From positions 1 to 39,106 of the forward strand of contig NZ_RHFH01000021.1 of NCBI RefSeq assembly GCF_004745075.1: a stretch of 39,106 nucleotides of DNA. The letters are read 5' to 3'. The stretch comes from Brevibacterium sp. S111. GTDB lineage: Bacteria > Actinomycetota > Actinomycetes > Actinomycetales > Brevibacteriaceae. A program made the position numbers and the translations under genes. This document shows positions 15,741 through 24,963 of the stretch, piece by piece (positions within the stretch are counted from its first letter, which is position 1; each line of letters begins with the position of its first letter). The notes under the pieces are model-generated. The model ran no database searches. It had not been told where the DNA came from and worked only from the letters and a program-made list of their open reading frames with translations.

Positions 15741-16342
15741 GCGAAGGCCGCGAGGACGCGACCGTGCAGGACAACAGCGGCGGCCGCCTCGGTGAGGGGA
15801 TTCCCTATCCCGAGGCCGCCGCCGGGTTCCCCGGTGAGCCCGACGGCTTCCAGCGCCTGTGGACCCCGCACCGGATGGTCTACATCGACGGTCAGGACAA
15901 GCCGAAGGATGCGGGGGAGTCCCAATGTCCGTTCTGTTCGGCTCCGTCGAAGACCGACGCCGAGGGGCTCATCGTCGCCCGCGGCGAGACGGTGTTCGCC
16001 GTGCTCAACCTCTACCCGTACAACCCCGGCCACCTGCTCATCTGCCCCTACCGGCACGTGGCCGACTACACCGATCTCACCGCCGACGAGACGAACGAAC
16101 TCGCCCGGTTCACGCAGAAGGCGATGCGCGTCATCCGCGCCGTGTCCGGCCCCCACGGATTCAACCTGGGAATGAACCAGGGCCCCGTCGCCGGTGCCGG
16201 CATCGCCGCGCACCTGCACCAGCATGTGGTGCCGCGGTGGGGTGGAGATGCGAACTTCCTGCCCGTGATCGCGCAGACGAAGGCCCTGCCGCAGGTGCAC
16301 GCCGATGTGCAGGCGCGGCTGTCAGAAGAATGGAACAGATGA
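15737..16342 (+). CDS. HIT family nucleotide hydrolase/phosphorylase
   Basis: A 201-residue protein of the histidine triad superfamily. The active-site motif [10 protein letters not shown] has histidines at residues 159, 161 and 163. CPFC around residue 64 is the zinc-type element of the branch close to Ap4A phosphorylase. [17 protein letters not shown] is the conserved nucleotide-binding strand region. Relatives cleave dinucleoside polyphosphates, which are by-products of aminoacyl-tRNA synthetases; being coupled to thrS fits that role (inference). The ATG at 15737 overlaps the thrS stop and the gene's own stop overlaps the next ATG. Confidence 0.92.
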   Translation: MSEGREDATVQDNSGGRLGEGIPYPEAAAGFPGEPDGFQRLWTPHRMVYIDGQDKPKDAGESQCPFCSAPSKTDAEGLIVARGETVFAVLNLYPYNPGHLLICPYRHVADYTDLTADETNELARFTQKAMRVIRAVSGPHGFNLGMNQGPVAGAGIAAHLHQHVVPRWGGDANFLPVIAQTKALPQVHADVQARLSEEWNR

Positions 16343-18285
16343 ACCCCGAAGACCTCGACACACTGGCCGAATACTCCTCACCCGTGCTGCGCGGCGACGA
16401 AGCCGTCATCACGATCCGCAGACCCGACCTCGAATCGAACAGCTACCTGTCCCAGCTGTTCACCCTGACCGCAGACGACTCGCGTCGGCTGACGCATGCC
16501 TGGCACGATACGTCCCCGCTGGTCGGCCCGAATTGGTCCGGATACCTCAGCGCGGAGAAGAAGTCGGCTCCGCAGCTCCACGTCGGCGCCACCCTGGAGA
16601 CGGCGCACCAGATCACGGACAGCCACCTCGGCGTGTCCGAATTCGCCCTCGACGATGCAGGATCCCGCGCCCTCTACATCGCCCGCGCCGCCGAGCCCGG
16701 CCGCTACGGTCAGGACGAGGACATCCCCGCCGCCGAGGAGGCCCCGCGCCGGATCACCTCCGCGGCCTATCTGAGCAACGGCCTCGGGTACACGAACGAC
16801 CGACCCGCCCGCGCCTTCCTCGTCGATCTCGCCGAACCCGGAACGGGCACGGTCGGAATCCGCGGTGCCGGGGAAGTTCCGCTCTCAACGCTTCTGAACG
16901 CACCGGTGACCGATGTCCACGATCCGCAGTTCTGCCCATCCGGAACCCGGATGTCCGTGGTCTCGGCACTCCACCCCGACGAAGGCCAGCCGGATCTGCG
17001 TTCGACGGTGTGGCTGCTCGGGGGCGAGGAGCCGACCCCGCTGCAGCTGCCGCGGATGAGCGTGAGCATGCATATCTGGCTCGACGAGGACTCCGTTCTG
17101 CTGATGGGAAATGATCTCACCCGCGATGAACTCGACTTCGTCGGACAGATGCCCGGGCTCTACGTCCACGAGCTGCGCACCGGAACCACACGGCGCCTGA
17201 CCGACCCGGAGACCGTGGCGCTGGCCCCCATCCGCCCGCAGATCCGCGGGGGAGCGGCCATCGCCGTCATCGACACCGATGGGGCGTCCCGGCTCGTGAG
17301 CATCGACCTTGGCGCCGAGGAGATCGGCATCGACGAACTCGACTTCCTCAGTGATGACACGACCGTCATCAACGGCTTCGACATCGCGGATTCGACTCTC
17401 GTGTTCACCGGGGCGACCCCGAACTCACCTGCTGTGCTCGGCAAGATCGAACTCGACTCCGCCGCGGCCGCGGTCATCGTCAAGGAACACCCGGCACCGG
17501 CGAACTCCGTGACCCCGCAGGTCCTGCGCGTCGACGGCGAGGGCGGCTCCATCACCGGATGGTTGGCCACGCCGGAAGGACAGGGACCGTTCCCCGTCAT
17601 CCTCAACATCCACGGCGGACCCTTCGCCCAATACACACACTCCTGGTTCGACGAGACCCAAGTGCTCACCTCGGCCGGCTACGCGGTCGTGTACTCGAAC
17701 CCCCGCGGCTCGGGAGGCCGCACCCGCAGCTGGGGCACCGCGGTCCAAGGCGATATGGCGGCCCCGGCGATGTCCGATGTGCTCGCCGTGCTCGACTGTG
17801 CCCTGGAGACCGAACCCAACCTCGACCGGAATCGGATCGGCATCCAAGGCGGCTCCTACGGCGGCTACCTCACCGCCATGACCATCGCCGCCGACCACCG
17901 CTTCCGCGCCGCGATCGTCGAGCGCGGATACCTCGATCCCGACAGCTTCGTCGGCACCTCCGACATCGGACGCTTCTTCACCGAGGAGTACACGAGCCGC
18001 AGCCGCGAGGCCATCGCCGCCCAATCGCCGCTGGCCCACGCAGACCAGGTCGGAACCCCGACCCTGGTGATGCATTCGGAACTCGACTTCCGGTGCCCGC
18101 TCGAACAGGCCCAGCAGTACTATGCGGCTCTGCAGCGAGCCGGAGTCGACACGGAGATGCTCATCTTCCCCGGGGAGAACCACGAGCTCTCCCGTGCCGG
18201 GCAGCCACGCCATCGTCGACAGCGCTTCGAAGCCGTGCTCGACTGGTGGGACCGACAGCTGGCGGCCCCCGCCGGACGGGCATGA
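16339..18285 (+). CDS. S9 family peptidase (prolyl oligopeptidase type)
   Basis: A 648-residue serine peptidase with an N-terminal beta-propeller-like region (residues about 1-385) and a C-terminal alpha/beta-hydrolase domain. The nucleophile is S506 in GIQGGSYGGYLTAM, the acid is probably D583 in HSELDFRCPLEQAQ, and the base is H615 in GENHELSR. The oxyanion region is LNIHGGPFAQY. There is no signal peptide, so it is probably cytoplasmic. It is most like acylaminoacyl-peptidase or dipeptidyl-peptidase members; the substrate is unknown. The ATG at 16339 overlaps the HIT stop as ATGA; an ATG at 16330 is an alternative. A long open frame that extends upstream to 15859 is a shadow of the HIT gene. 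Confidence 0.93.
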   Translation: MNPEDLDTLAEYSSPVLRGDEAVITIRRPDLESNSYLSQLFTLTADDSRRLTHAWHDTSPLVGPNWSGYLSAEKKSAPQLHVGATLETAHQITDSHLGVSEFALDDAGSRALYIARAAEPGRYGQDEDIPAAEEAPRRITSAAYLSNGLGYTNDRPARAFLVDLAEPGTGTVGIRGAGEVPLSTLLNAPVTDVHDPQFCPSGTRMSVVSALHPDEGQPDLRSTVWLLGGEEPTPLQLPRMSVSMHIWLDEDSVLLMGNDLTRDELDFVGQMPGLYVHELRTGTTRRLTDPETVALAPIRPQIRGGAAIAVIDTDGASRLVSIDLGAEEIGIDELDFLSDDTTVINGFDIADSTLVFTGATPNSPAVLGKIELDSAAAAVIVKEHPAPANSVTPQVLRVDGEGGSITGWLATPEGQGPFPVILNIHGGPFAQYTHSWFDETQVLTSAGYAVVYSNPRGSGGRTRSWGTAVQGDMAAPAMSDVLAVLDCALETEPNLDRNRIGIQGGSYGGYLTAMTIAADHRFRAAIVERGYLDPDSFVGTSDIGRFFTEEYTSRSREAIAAQSPLAHADQVGTPTLVMHSELDFRCPLEQAQQYYAALQRAGVDTEMLIFPGENHELSRAGQPRHRRQRFEAVLDWWDRQLAAPAGRA

Positions 18286-18345
18286 CCGTCGAGTTGGTCG
18301 GGAAGGCACGGTGCCGGTATCGTGCTCTCGACCCCTGTCGCGCTC

Positions 18346-18374
18346 TTGCCGAAAACCCCCAGCATCATTATTCT
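18346..18374 (+). promoter_or_regulatory. Probable promoter of the NUDIX gene
   Basis: TTGCCG (18346-18351), 17 bases, then TATTCT (18369-18374). The predicted leader is about 35 bases long. This is one of the better -35/-10 pairs in the window. Confidence 0.5.
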
Positions 18375-18415
18375 GCAAACACCTGCGTCCCCTCGTCGTC
18401 GACCACTGGAGAACC

Positions 18416-18895
18416 ATGAAACCTCGTAAAGCCTCAAGGGTCGTATTACTCAATGAGCGCGACGAGGTTCTCCTGATCAGGGCCCAGGATCTGCTGACCC
18501 CGAGTCACCAATGGTGGATGACCTGCGGCGGCGGCTCCGAACTCGGCGAATCGGCCGCACAGACGGCGGCTCGCGAACTCGCCGAAGAGACCGGCATCGA
18601 ATGCGAGCCGCACGAACTCATCGGCCCCCTGGCCACGCGTGACGAGGTCTTCAAGTTCACCGAGAAGTCACTGCGTCAGCTCGAGACCTACTTCGCGTTC
18701 CGGACGGCAGAGGACATCGAGCTCGAAGATGCGGTGTGGACGGACATCGAGAAGCGCAGCCTGCTGGAATTCCGGTGGTGGACCCGTGATGAACTCATGG
18801 CGACGACCGAAACGATCTATCCGAAGAATCTGCTCAGCCTCATCGATCTGGCGACGACCGGATCAGTGCCCGAGGTGCCGCTGGTCATCGACTGA
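18416..18895 (+). CDS. NUDIX hydrolase
   Basis: A 159-residue hydrolase of nucleoside diphosphates linked to another moiety. The NUDIX box G-x5-E-x7-REL-x-EE-x-GI is complete, in GGSELGESAAQTAARELAEE and the following TGI (residues about 41-63). The preceding WWMTCGGG strand and the later FRWWTRDEL segment fit the common MutT-like single-domain type; the substrate cannot be predicted. The ATG at 18416 has GGAGAA four to five bases upstream, which rejects the longer frame that begins at 18122 inside the peptidase gene. It appears to have its own promoter. Confidence 0.93.
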   Translation: MKPRKASRVVLLNERDEVLLIRAQDLLTPSHQWWMTCGGGSELGESAAQTAARELAEETGIECEPHELIGPLATRDEVFKFTEKSLRQLETYFAFRTAEDIELEDAVWTDIEKRSLLEFRWWTRDELMATTETIYPKNLLSLIDLATTGSVPEVPLVID

Positions 18896-18965
18896 TGCGG
18901 CCCCACCCGCACTGCTGATGCGGCGGGGACGGGCCCGGTCAGAGCGGAGAGCCTCGAGGAGCGTA

Positions 18966-18971
18966 TAGACT
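18966..18971 (+). promoter_or_regulatory. -10 element upstream of yebC
   Basis: TAGACT, overlapping TATAGA at 18964, lies 31 bases before the yebC start. No clear -35. It is the likely start of the yebC-ruvC transcript. Confidence 0.45.
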
Positions 18972-19002
18972 TGAGGGGCTGTAACTACAGGAAGGAACAC
19001 CA

Positions 19003-19755
19003 GTGGCAGGTCATTCCAAATGGGCAACGACTAAGCACAAGAAAGCGGCCATCGATGCCAAGCGCGGCAAACTCTTCGCCAAGCTGATCAAGAACATCGA
19101 GGTTGCGGCTCGCAACGGTGGACCTGACCCCGACGGCAACCCGACGCTCTTCGACGCCATCCAGAAGGCGAAGAAGAACTCGGTCCCCGCAGACAACATC
19201 ACCCGCGCGGTCAAGCGCGGAGGCGGCCTCGACGGCTCGGGCGTCAACTACGAGACGATCATGTACGAAGGCTACGCCGATGGCGGAGTCGCCCTCCTCA
19301 TCGAATGCCTCACCGACAACCGCAACCGTGCCACCTCCGAGGTCCGCGTGGCCGTGACCCGCAACGGCGGTTCGATGGCCGACCCGGGCTCGGTGACGTA
19401 CAACTTCAACCGCAAGGGCGTCATCATCGTCAACGCCGCGGAGACCGACGAAGAATCGATCCTCCTGGCGACCATGGACGCCGGTGCCGAAGAGGTCAAG
19501 GACGAAGGCGAGAAGTTCGAGATCATCTGCGAGGCCACCGACCTCGTGGCTGTGCGGACGGCACTCGTCGACGCCGGCATCGACTACGACTCGGCCGAAG
19601 CCTCCTTCGTGCCCGGTCTCGAAGTCAGTCTCGATGCCGAGACCGCACAGAAGGTCTTCACCCTCATCGATGCGCTCGAAGACTGCGACGACGTGCAGAA
19701 CGTGTACTCGAACGCCGATGTCAGCGATGAGGTCCTCGCCGAACTCGACGCCTGA
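19003..19755 (+). CDS. yebC: YebC/PmpR family protein (translation/transcription regulator)
   Basis: A 250-residue member of the YebC family, with the invariant N-terminus [23 protein letters not shown] when GTG is read as Met. Members have been described as DNA-binding regulators and, more recently, as factors that help ribosomes through proline-rich stretches. [20 protein letters not shown] and the acidic C-terminal region are typical. GGAAGGAA stands before the GTG. The stop shares one base with the ruvC start (TGATG), the standard yebC-ruvC order. Confidence 0.96.
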   Translation: MAGHSKWATTKHKKAAIDAKRGKLFAKLIKNIEVAARNGGPDPDGNPTLFDAIQKAKKNSVPADNITRAVKRGGGLDGSGVNYETIMYEGYADGGVALLIECLTDNRNRATSEVRVAVTRNGGSMADPGSVTYNFNRKGVIIVNAAETDEESILLATMDAGAEEVKDEGEKFEIICEATDLVAVRTALVDAGIDYDSAEASFVPGLEVSLDAETAQKVFTLIDALEDCDDVQNVYSNADVSDEVLAELDA

Positions 19756-20351
19756 TGCGCATCCTCGGCGTTGATCCCGGACTCACCCGCTGCGGGCTCG
19801 GTGTCATCGACACCCTGCCCGCACGGAAGGTGAAGATGGTCGCCGTCGACGTGCTGCGGACCCCGTCCGCGGACTCCGTCGACCTGCGCCTCGGATCCAT
19901 CGCCGAGGCGTTCGACCAATGGTTGGACACCTACCGACCGGACGTCGTCGCCATCGAACGTGTCTTCGCCCGCAACGACGTCTCGACGATCATGGGCACA
20001 GCGCAGGTGTCCGGGCTGACGATGGGACTGGCCGCCCGCCGTGGCCTGCCCGTGGCCATGCACACGCCCTCGGAAGTCAAAGCCGCGACCACGGGCTCCG
20101 GTCGCGCCGATAAGAAGCAGGTCACCACCATGGTGACGCGGATCCTCGGGCTCGACTCCCCGCCGAAGCCCGCCGACGCCGCGGATGCACTGGCGATCGC
20201 CATCTGCCATTCCTGGCGCGGGGCGCTGTCGGCGCAATCGACTCCGGGCAAGAACAAGGACCTCACCGAACGCAAGGCCGGCGGTCGGGAGGGCTCTGGG
20301 CTGACGAAGGCCCAGCAGCAGTGGGCAGACGCCATGCGCAAGGCCAAATAG
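19755..20351 (+). CDS. ruvC: Crossover junction endodeoxyribonuclease RuvC
   Basis: A 198-residue Holliday-junction resolvase with an RNase H fold. The acidic catalytic residues are visible: D7 in [13 protein letters not shown] in [13 protein letters not shown], and the final pair in [15 protein letters not shown]. The first 160 residues form the normal domain. The C-terminal 30-35 residues are an additional basic, low-complexity tail, as often seen in actinobacteria. It overlaps yebC by one base and precedes ruvA by about 108 bases. Confidence 0.97.
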   Translation: MRILGVDPGLTRCGLGVIDTLPARKVKMVAVDVLRTPSADSVDLRLGSIAEAFDQWLDTYRPDVVAIERVFARNDVSTIMGTAQVSGLTMGLAARRGLPVAMHTPSEVKAATTGSGRADKKQVTTMVTRILGLDSPPKPADAADALAIAICHSWRGALSAQSTPGKNKDLTERKAGGREGSGLTKAQQQWADAMRKAK

Positions 20352-20417
20352 TCGCCGGAACCAACGGCATCGCGGGGTCTCTGGCGTGCCGGGACGAACG
20401 GTCAGCAGCGTTACTGC

Positions 20418-20423
20418 TAACCT
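20418..20423 (+). promoter_or_regulatory. Possible -10 element of ruvAB
   Basis: TAACCT, 37 bases before the ruvA GTG, immediately downstream of a small inverted repeat AGCAG-N5-CTGCT (20404-20418). No SOS-box-like sequence of either the LexA or the RecA-independent type was clear by eye. Confidence 0.3.
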
Positions 20424-20459
20424 GGATTCGTACACGTGTTCCCACCTGAAAGGCAGTCC

Positions 20460-21056
20460 GTGATCAGTTTCCTCAGCGGTACGGTGCATCGGATCGCAGC
20501 TGACCACCTCGTCGTGCTCACCTACGGGGTCGGCCGCAAGGTCCACGTCACCCCCGACACCCTGGCGAGCACCCGACACGGTGCGGAGATCGAACTGGTC
20601 ACCAGCCTCGTGGTGCGCGAAGACTCGATGACGCTCTACGGTTTCGCCACCGAAGACGAGAACCACACCTTCGACGTCCTCCTCTCCATCTCCGGCATCG
20701 GCCCCCGCCTGGCCATGGCGATCCTGTCCGTTATGGGCCCCGACGAGCTCGCCGCCGCGATCGCGAATCAGGATGCGAACGCGCTCACCCGGGTTCCCGG
20801 CATCGGGAAGAAGGGCGCATCGCGGATCATCCTCGAACTCGAGAACAAGCTGCCGAAGCTCACCGCCTCGAGCCCGGGACCGACCCTGTCCTTCGGCGGC
20901 GGCAACCAGCAGGTCGTCGACGCCCTCGTGGGACTCGGGTGGAAGGAAGCACAGGCCGAGCAGGTCGTCGCCGACGTCGTCGAGGAGACCGGTGCTGAGG
21001 CCGGGACCTCCGTCATCCTCAAGGCCGCGCTCAAGGTGCTGGGTGCGAAGAAATGA
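20460..21056 (+). CDS. ruvA: Holliday junction DNA helicase subunit RuvA
   Basis: A 198-residue protein that binds four-way junctions as a tetramer and loads RuvB. The N-terminal OB-fold begins [11 protein letters not shown]. The helix-hairpin-helix region contains [16 protein letters not shown] and [17 protein letters not shown]. The RuvB-binding C-terminal domain begins about residue 150 ([19 protein letters not shown]). The start GTG at 20460 is chosen because the family begins there; it has GAAAGG upstream. It overlaps ruvB by 4 bp. Confidence 0.97.
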   Translation: MISFLSGTVHRIAADHLVVLTYGVGRKVHVTPDTLASTRHGAEIELVTSLVVREDSMTLYGFATEDENHTFDVLLSISGIGPRLAMAILSVMGPDELAAAIANQDANALTRVPGIGKKGASRIILELENKLPKLTASSPGPTLSFGGGNQQVVDALVGLGWKEAQAEQVVADVVEETGAEAGTSVILKAALKVLGAKK

Positions 21057-22150
21057 CCGGATCGTTCGAACCCGGAACAGGCGGCGATGGTGTCGACTCC
21101 TATGAGATGGAATTCGGCGATCAGTCGATGACCGGCGCCGAACGCGACCGTCTCGTCTCCGGGCAGGCCGAGACGGCCGAACGCGACGCCGAGGCGGCAC
21201 TGCGGCCGAAGGGCCTGGCCGACTTCATCGGTCAGCCCCAGGTGCGCGAACAGCTCTCACTCGTCCTCGACGCGGCGAAGGCCCGGCAGAAGGCGCCCGA
21301 CCATGTGCTGCTCTCCGGCCCACCCGGGCTCGGCAAGACCACACTGGCGATGATCATCGCCCACGAGATGAACGCGAGCCTGCGTGTGACCTCCGGTCCG
21401 GCCGTCCAGCACGCCGGGGACCTCGCGGCCATCCTGTCCTCACTCGAAGAGGGCGAAGTGCTCTTCATCGACGAGATCCACCGGATGGCGCGCGCTGCCG
21501 AAGAGATGCTCTATGTGGCGATGGAGGACTTCCGCGTCGACGTCATCGTGGGCAAGGGACCCGGAGCCACTGCCATCCCGCTCGACCTCCCGCAGTTCAC
21601 TCTCGTCGGAGCCACGACCCGCTCCGGACTGCTGCCGGCGCCGCTGCGTGACCGTTTCGGTTTCACCGCTCTCCTCGACTTCTACTCCAGCGTCGATCTG
21701 CTCACCGTGCTGCAGCGTTCGGCCCGGATGCTCGGCATCGAGGCGGATCTCGCCGGGCTGAAGGAGATCTCCACCCGCTCCCGTGGGACCCCGCGCGTTG
21801 CGAATCGGCTGCTGCGTCGCGTCCGCGACTGGGCGCAGGTGCGCGGCAGCGGCGTCATCGACGAGGAGGCCGCGGTGAATGCGCTGCGTGTCTACGAAGT
21901 CGATACGCTCGGGCTCGACCGCCTCGATCGATCTGTCCTCCACGTGCTGTGCAAACGCTTCGGCGGGGGACCGGTGGGTCTGGGAACACTGGCCGTCTCC
22001 GTCGGAGAGGAAGCCGATACCGTCGAAACGGTGTCCGAACCGTACCTCGTGCGCGAAGGGCTCATCAGCCGCACTCCACGCGGACGTGTGGCCACCTCGG
22101 CAGCCTGGAAGCATCTGGAAATGCAGATCCCAGCAAACTATGAGTACTGA
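21053..22150 (+). CDS. ruvB: Holliday junction branch migration ATPase RuvB
   Basis: A 365-residue AAA+ motor that drives branch migration with RuvA. Walker A is GPPGLGKTT and Walker B is [27 protein letters not shown] holds sensor 1 and the arginine-finger region, and [20 protein letters not shown] is the sensor 2 region. The C-terminal winged helix ends around [15 protein letters not shown]. The N-terminal 45 residues before [11 protein letters not shown] are an extended acidic tail. The ATG overlaps the ruvA stop. Confidence 0.98.
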   Translation: MTGSFEPGTGGDGVDSYEMEFGDQSMTGAERDRLVSGQAETAERDAEAALRPKGLADFIGQPQVREQLSLVLDAAKARQKAPDHVLLSGPPGLGKTTLAMIIAHEMNASLRVTSGPAVQHAGDLAAILSSLEEGEVLFIDEIHRMARAAEEMLYVAMEDFRVDVIVGKGPGATAIPLDLPQFTLVGATTRSGLLPAPLRDRFGFTALLDFYSSVDLLTVLQRSARMLGIEADLAGLKEISTRSRGTPRVANRLLRRVRDWAQVRGSGVIDEEAAVNALRVYEVDTLGLDRLDRSVLHVLCKRFGGGPVGLGTLAVSVGEEADTVETVSEPYLVREGLISRTPRGRVATSAAWKHLEMQIPANYEY

Positions 22151-22231
22151 ACCCCGCAAATGAGTTCGCCTTGGACAGTGAGGACGAACTAAGCTGGTTC
22201 ACTGGTTCATTCATATGAAAGGCTGATATCT

Positions 22232-22768
22232 GTGGATTTGTTGATCCCTCTTGCGCTTGCCGCGCTGCTGATCTTTTTCCTATTCAATTCTCGACGTAAG
22301 CAGAAGGCGCGTGCGGAGCAGATCAAGACGGGTCTGGTGCCCGGAGCGACCGTGATGACGACCTTCGGCGTCTTCGGCACCGTGCTGTCGATCGACGAGG
22401 AGAGCAACCAGGTGACCATCGAATCGGGTCCCGGCACCGTTCTGCGCGTCCACCGCCAGGCCATCGGCCAGATCGAGAACCCCGAGGCTGCCGCCGCAGC
22501 CCCCGTCGACGCTCCCGTCGCCGACGCTGCTGAGACGGACGTCGATGTCGACGACCAGGACGAGAAGCCGGCGATCACCGATGCCGAACTCGACGCCATG
22601 AACGCACGCAAGCGCGCCGAACAGGATGCCCCTGACGACGATGCCGTCGCCGCCGAGGACGATGAGGCCGCGGCCTCCGACTCCGATGCCGGGGACTCGG
22701 CTGAGGCCGAAGACGCCGCCGAGGCGGATGCCGAGTCCTCCGATTCGGACTCCGACAAGAACAACTGA
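22232..22768 (+). CDS. yajC: Preprotein translocase subunit YajC
   Basis: A 178-residue accessory subunit of the SecDF complex. One N-terminal membrane helix (residues about 2-19, LLIPLALAALLIFFLFN) is followed by the conserved basic RRKQKARAEQIKTGLVPGATVMTT and FGVFGTVLSIDEE. From residue about 88 the protein is a very acidic Ala/Asp/Glu/Ser-rich tail, nearly as long as the conserved core. GTG start, with GAAAGG nine bases upstream. It stands directly before secD, its usual place. Confidence 0.94.
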   Translation: MDLLIPLALAALLIFFLFNSRRKQKARAEQIKTGLVPGATVMTTFGVFGTVLSIDEESNQVTIESGPGTVLRVHRQAIGQIENPEAAAAAPVDAPVADAAETDVDVDDQDEKPAITDAELDAMNARKRAEQDAPDDDAVAAEDDEAAASDSDAGDSAEAEDAAEADAESSDSDSDKNN

Positions 22769-22806
22769 CTCGTCCTCGCACTCTGCTCCCAATCGAAAGC
22801 TGAAAC

Positions 22807-24963
22807 GTGTCCGATATCGAAGAAAAGCCACGTCCTGGTTTGCGCTTCCTGTGGCTGACGATCATCACCTTGGTGCTTGCCGGCATCATCGCCGCCGGTG
22901 TCATCTGGTCGAACGCCACGACGTCTCCGAAACTCGCCCTCGACCTCGAGGGCGGAACGTCGATCATTCTGGAACCGCAGGTGTCCAAGGGCACGGACAT
23001 CAGCAAGGAGCAGCTCGACCAGGCCGTGGCGATCATCCGCCAGCGCGTGGACTCGACCGGGGTCTCCGAAGCCGAGATCACGACGCAGGGCGACCGCAAC
23101 ATCATCGTCAACCTGCCGGGCAACCCCGATGAAGAGACACGCAACCTCGTGCGGTCGTCGGCTCAGCTCGTGTTCCGCCGGGTGGCGCTGGTCGGTGACC
23201 CGCGCTCCCAGGAGCAGATCCAGAAGGAGCAGGAGCAGAGCGGCGACAAGGGCGAGAAGTCCGACGGCGATGATGGGCTGAGCGACGAAGAGCGCAAGCG
23301 CATCGAGGACCTCACCGGCAAGGACGGCCAGGGCGACGCTCAGGGCGAGGACCAAGCTCCGGAAGGCGGCGGCGAAGTCGCCAAGGCAGGAAGCGTCTCG
23401 TCGACGGACACCGAGGCGGCCGCGAAGTCGAAGGCCGCCGAACCCTCCGGTTCGGCCGGCACTTCGGCGAAGGACGGCGAGTCGAATCAGTCGAAGAAGG
23501 TCACCGATTCGACTCCGCGTCCGCTGTTCGATCCTGAGAAGGATGCGAGCGAATGGCAGTCCGAAGACATCATCAAGGAATACACGGAGCTCGACTGCTC
23601 GGATCCGAAGAACCGCACCGGCGGCGAACAGGAGCCGGCGGACAAACCCGTGGTCTCCTGCTCCGAAGACGGTCAGGCCAAGTACATCCTCGGTCCGGTG
23701 GAACTCTCCGGTGACCACCTCGCGGATGCGAACTTCGGCTACGCAGCGGGAGCCAACGGCGTGCAGACGAACAAGCCCGCCGTGAACCTCTCCTTCGACG
23801 CGACCGGGCGCGAGATCTTCAAGCAGATCACCTCGGACATCACCGGAAAACAGCAGCCGTACAACCAGTTCGCCATCGAACTCGATGGTCTTGTGCTCTC
23901 CGCGCCGACCTCGAACGCCGTGATCACTGACGGCAAGGCCGAGATCTCCGGCAACTTCACCCTCGATGAGGCGCAGACGCTGGCCAACCAGCTGAAGAAC
24001 GGCTCGCTGCCGCTGAGCTTCCAGGTCCAGAGCGAAGACCAGATCTCTCCGACTCTGGGATCGAACTACCTGAAGATCGGTCTGCTCACCGGTCTCGTCG
24101 GACTCATCCTCGTCGTCATCTACTCGCTCCTGCAGTACCGTGTGCTCGGCCTGGTCACGGTGTCGAGCCTCGTCGTCGCCGGCGTGCTCACCTACCTGCT
24201 CCTGCTGCTGGCCTCCTGGAGATACGGCTATCGCCTCTCATTGGCGGGTGTCGCCGGCATCATCATCGGCATCGGCATGGCGGCGGACTCGTTCATCGTC
24301 TACTTCGAACGAGTGCGAGACGAACTGCGCAGCGGGCGCAATCTGCTCTCGGCAGTCGAAGTCGGCTGGGATCGTGCCAAACGCACGATCTACGCCTCGA
24401 AGGCTGTGAACATGCTCGCCGCGGTCATCCTCTACATCCTCGCGGTCGGTTCGGTGCGCGGCTTCGCGTTCACCCTGGGACTGACGGTGATCATCGACGT
24501 GCTCATCGTCTTCCTGTTCACCCACCCGATGCTCCAGGTGCTCTCACGCACGAAGTTCTTCGGTGAAGGACACCCGATGTCCGGTATGGATCCGCGTCTG
24601 CTCGGAGTCAAACCCGCCGCCTACCGCGGTGCGCTCAACCTCTCTGTCGACGACAAGGACAAATCCCCGGAGGCCAAGCGCCGTGAGAAGGCCCGGATGC
24701 GCAAGGCCGGTCTCGACAGTGGAAGCGAGGCGGTGGAAGCCGACTCGGCTGCCGGCGATGCGGCGGTCGAGTCCGAAACGACGAAGACAGCCGCGAAGGC
24801 CGAGCGGACGACTGAGAAGAAGCCCGCCGGCAAGAAGCGCAAGACCGGAGCGGTCGCTGCCGGCGGAACCATCGCCGAACGGAAGGCGGCCGCCCGTCGG
24901 GCAGCCGAAGAGGAGGCCGCCGAAGACTCGGCGGCCGACGAAGGCAAGGAGGCTGACAAGTGA
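22807..24963 (+). CDS. secD: Protein translocase subunit SecD
   Basis: A 718-residue membrane protein that uses the proton gradient to help protein export. The first span is LWLTIITLVLAGIIAAGVIW. The periplasmic domain includes KLALDLEGGTSIIL and the ENKPAVNLSFDATG-type segment. The C-terminal five-helix bundle begins at about residue 415 and carries GIGMAADSFIVYFERVRDEL. Two parts are unusual: a low-complexity Lys/Glu/Asp/Gly insert at residues about 135-240, inside the exported domain, and a charged Lys/Ala/Glu tail from about 605 to 718. These make it longer than the roughly 550-620 residues common for SecD. GTG start; the stop overlaps secF. Confidence 0.95.
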   Translation: MSDIEEKPRPGLRFLWLTIITLVLAGIIAAGVIWSNATTSPKLALDLEGGTSIILEPQVSKGTDISKEQLDQAVAIIRQRVDSTGVSEAEITTQGDRNIIVNLPGNPDEETRNLVRSSAQLVFRRVALVGDPRSQEQIQKEQEQSGDKGEKSDGDDGLSDEERKRIEDLTGKDGQGDAQGEDQAPEGGGEVAKAGSVSSTDTEAAAKSKAAEPSGSAGTSAKDGESNQSKKVTDSTPRPLFDPEKDASEWQSEDIIKEYTELDCSDPKNRTGGEQEPADKPVVSCSEDGQAKYILGPVELSGDHLADANFGYAAGANGVQTNKPAVNLSFDATGREIFKQITSDITGKQQPYNQFAIELDGLVLSAPTSNAVITDGKAEISGNFTLDEAQTLANQLKNGSLPLSFQVQSEDQISPTLGSNYLKIGLLTGLVGLILVVIYSLLQYRVLGLVTVSSLVVAGVLTYLLLLLASWRYGYRLSLAGVAGIIIGIGMAADSFIVYFERVRDELRSGRNLLSAVEVGWDRAKRTIYASKAVNMLAAVILYILAVGSVRGFAFTLGLTVIIDVLIVFLFTHPMLQVLSRTKFFGEGHPMSGMDPRLLGVKPAAYRGALNLSVDDKDKSPEAKRREKARMRKAGLDSGSEAVEADSAAGDAAVESETTKTAAKAERTTEKKPAGKKRKTGAVAAGGTIAERKAAARRAAEEEAAEDSAADEGKEADK

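Noticed and set aside
15859..16338. Longer version of the S9 peptidase beginning at 15859
   Set aside because: The added part is an arginine/proline-rich shadow of the HIT gene; the ATG that overlaps the HIT stop is the natural start.
18900..18945. Possible terminator after the NUDIX gene
   Set aside because: Only a 5-bp CCGCA/TGCGG stem with a long loop could be drawn; not strong enough to list.
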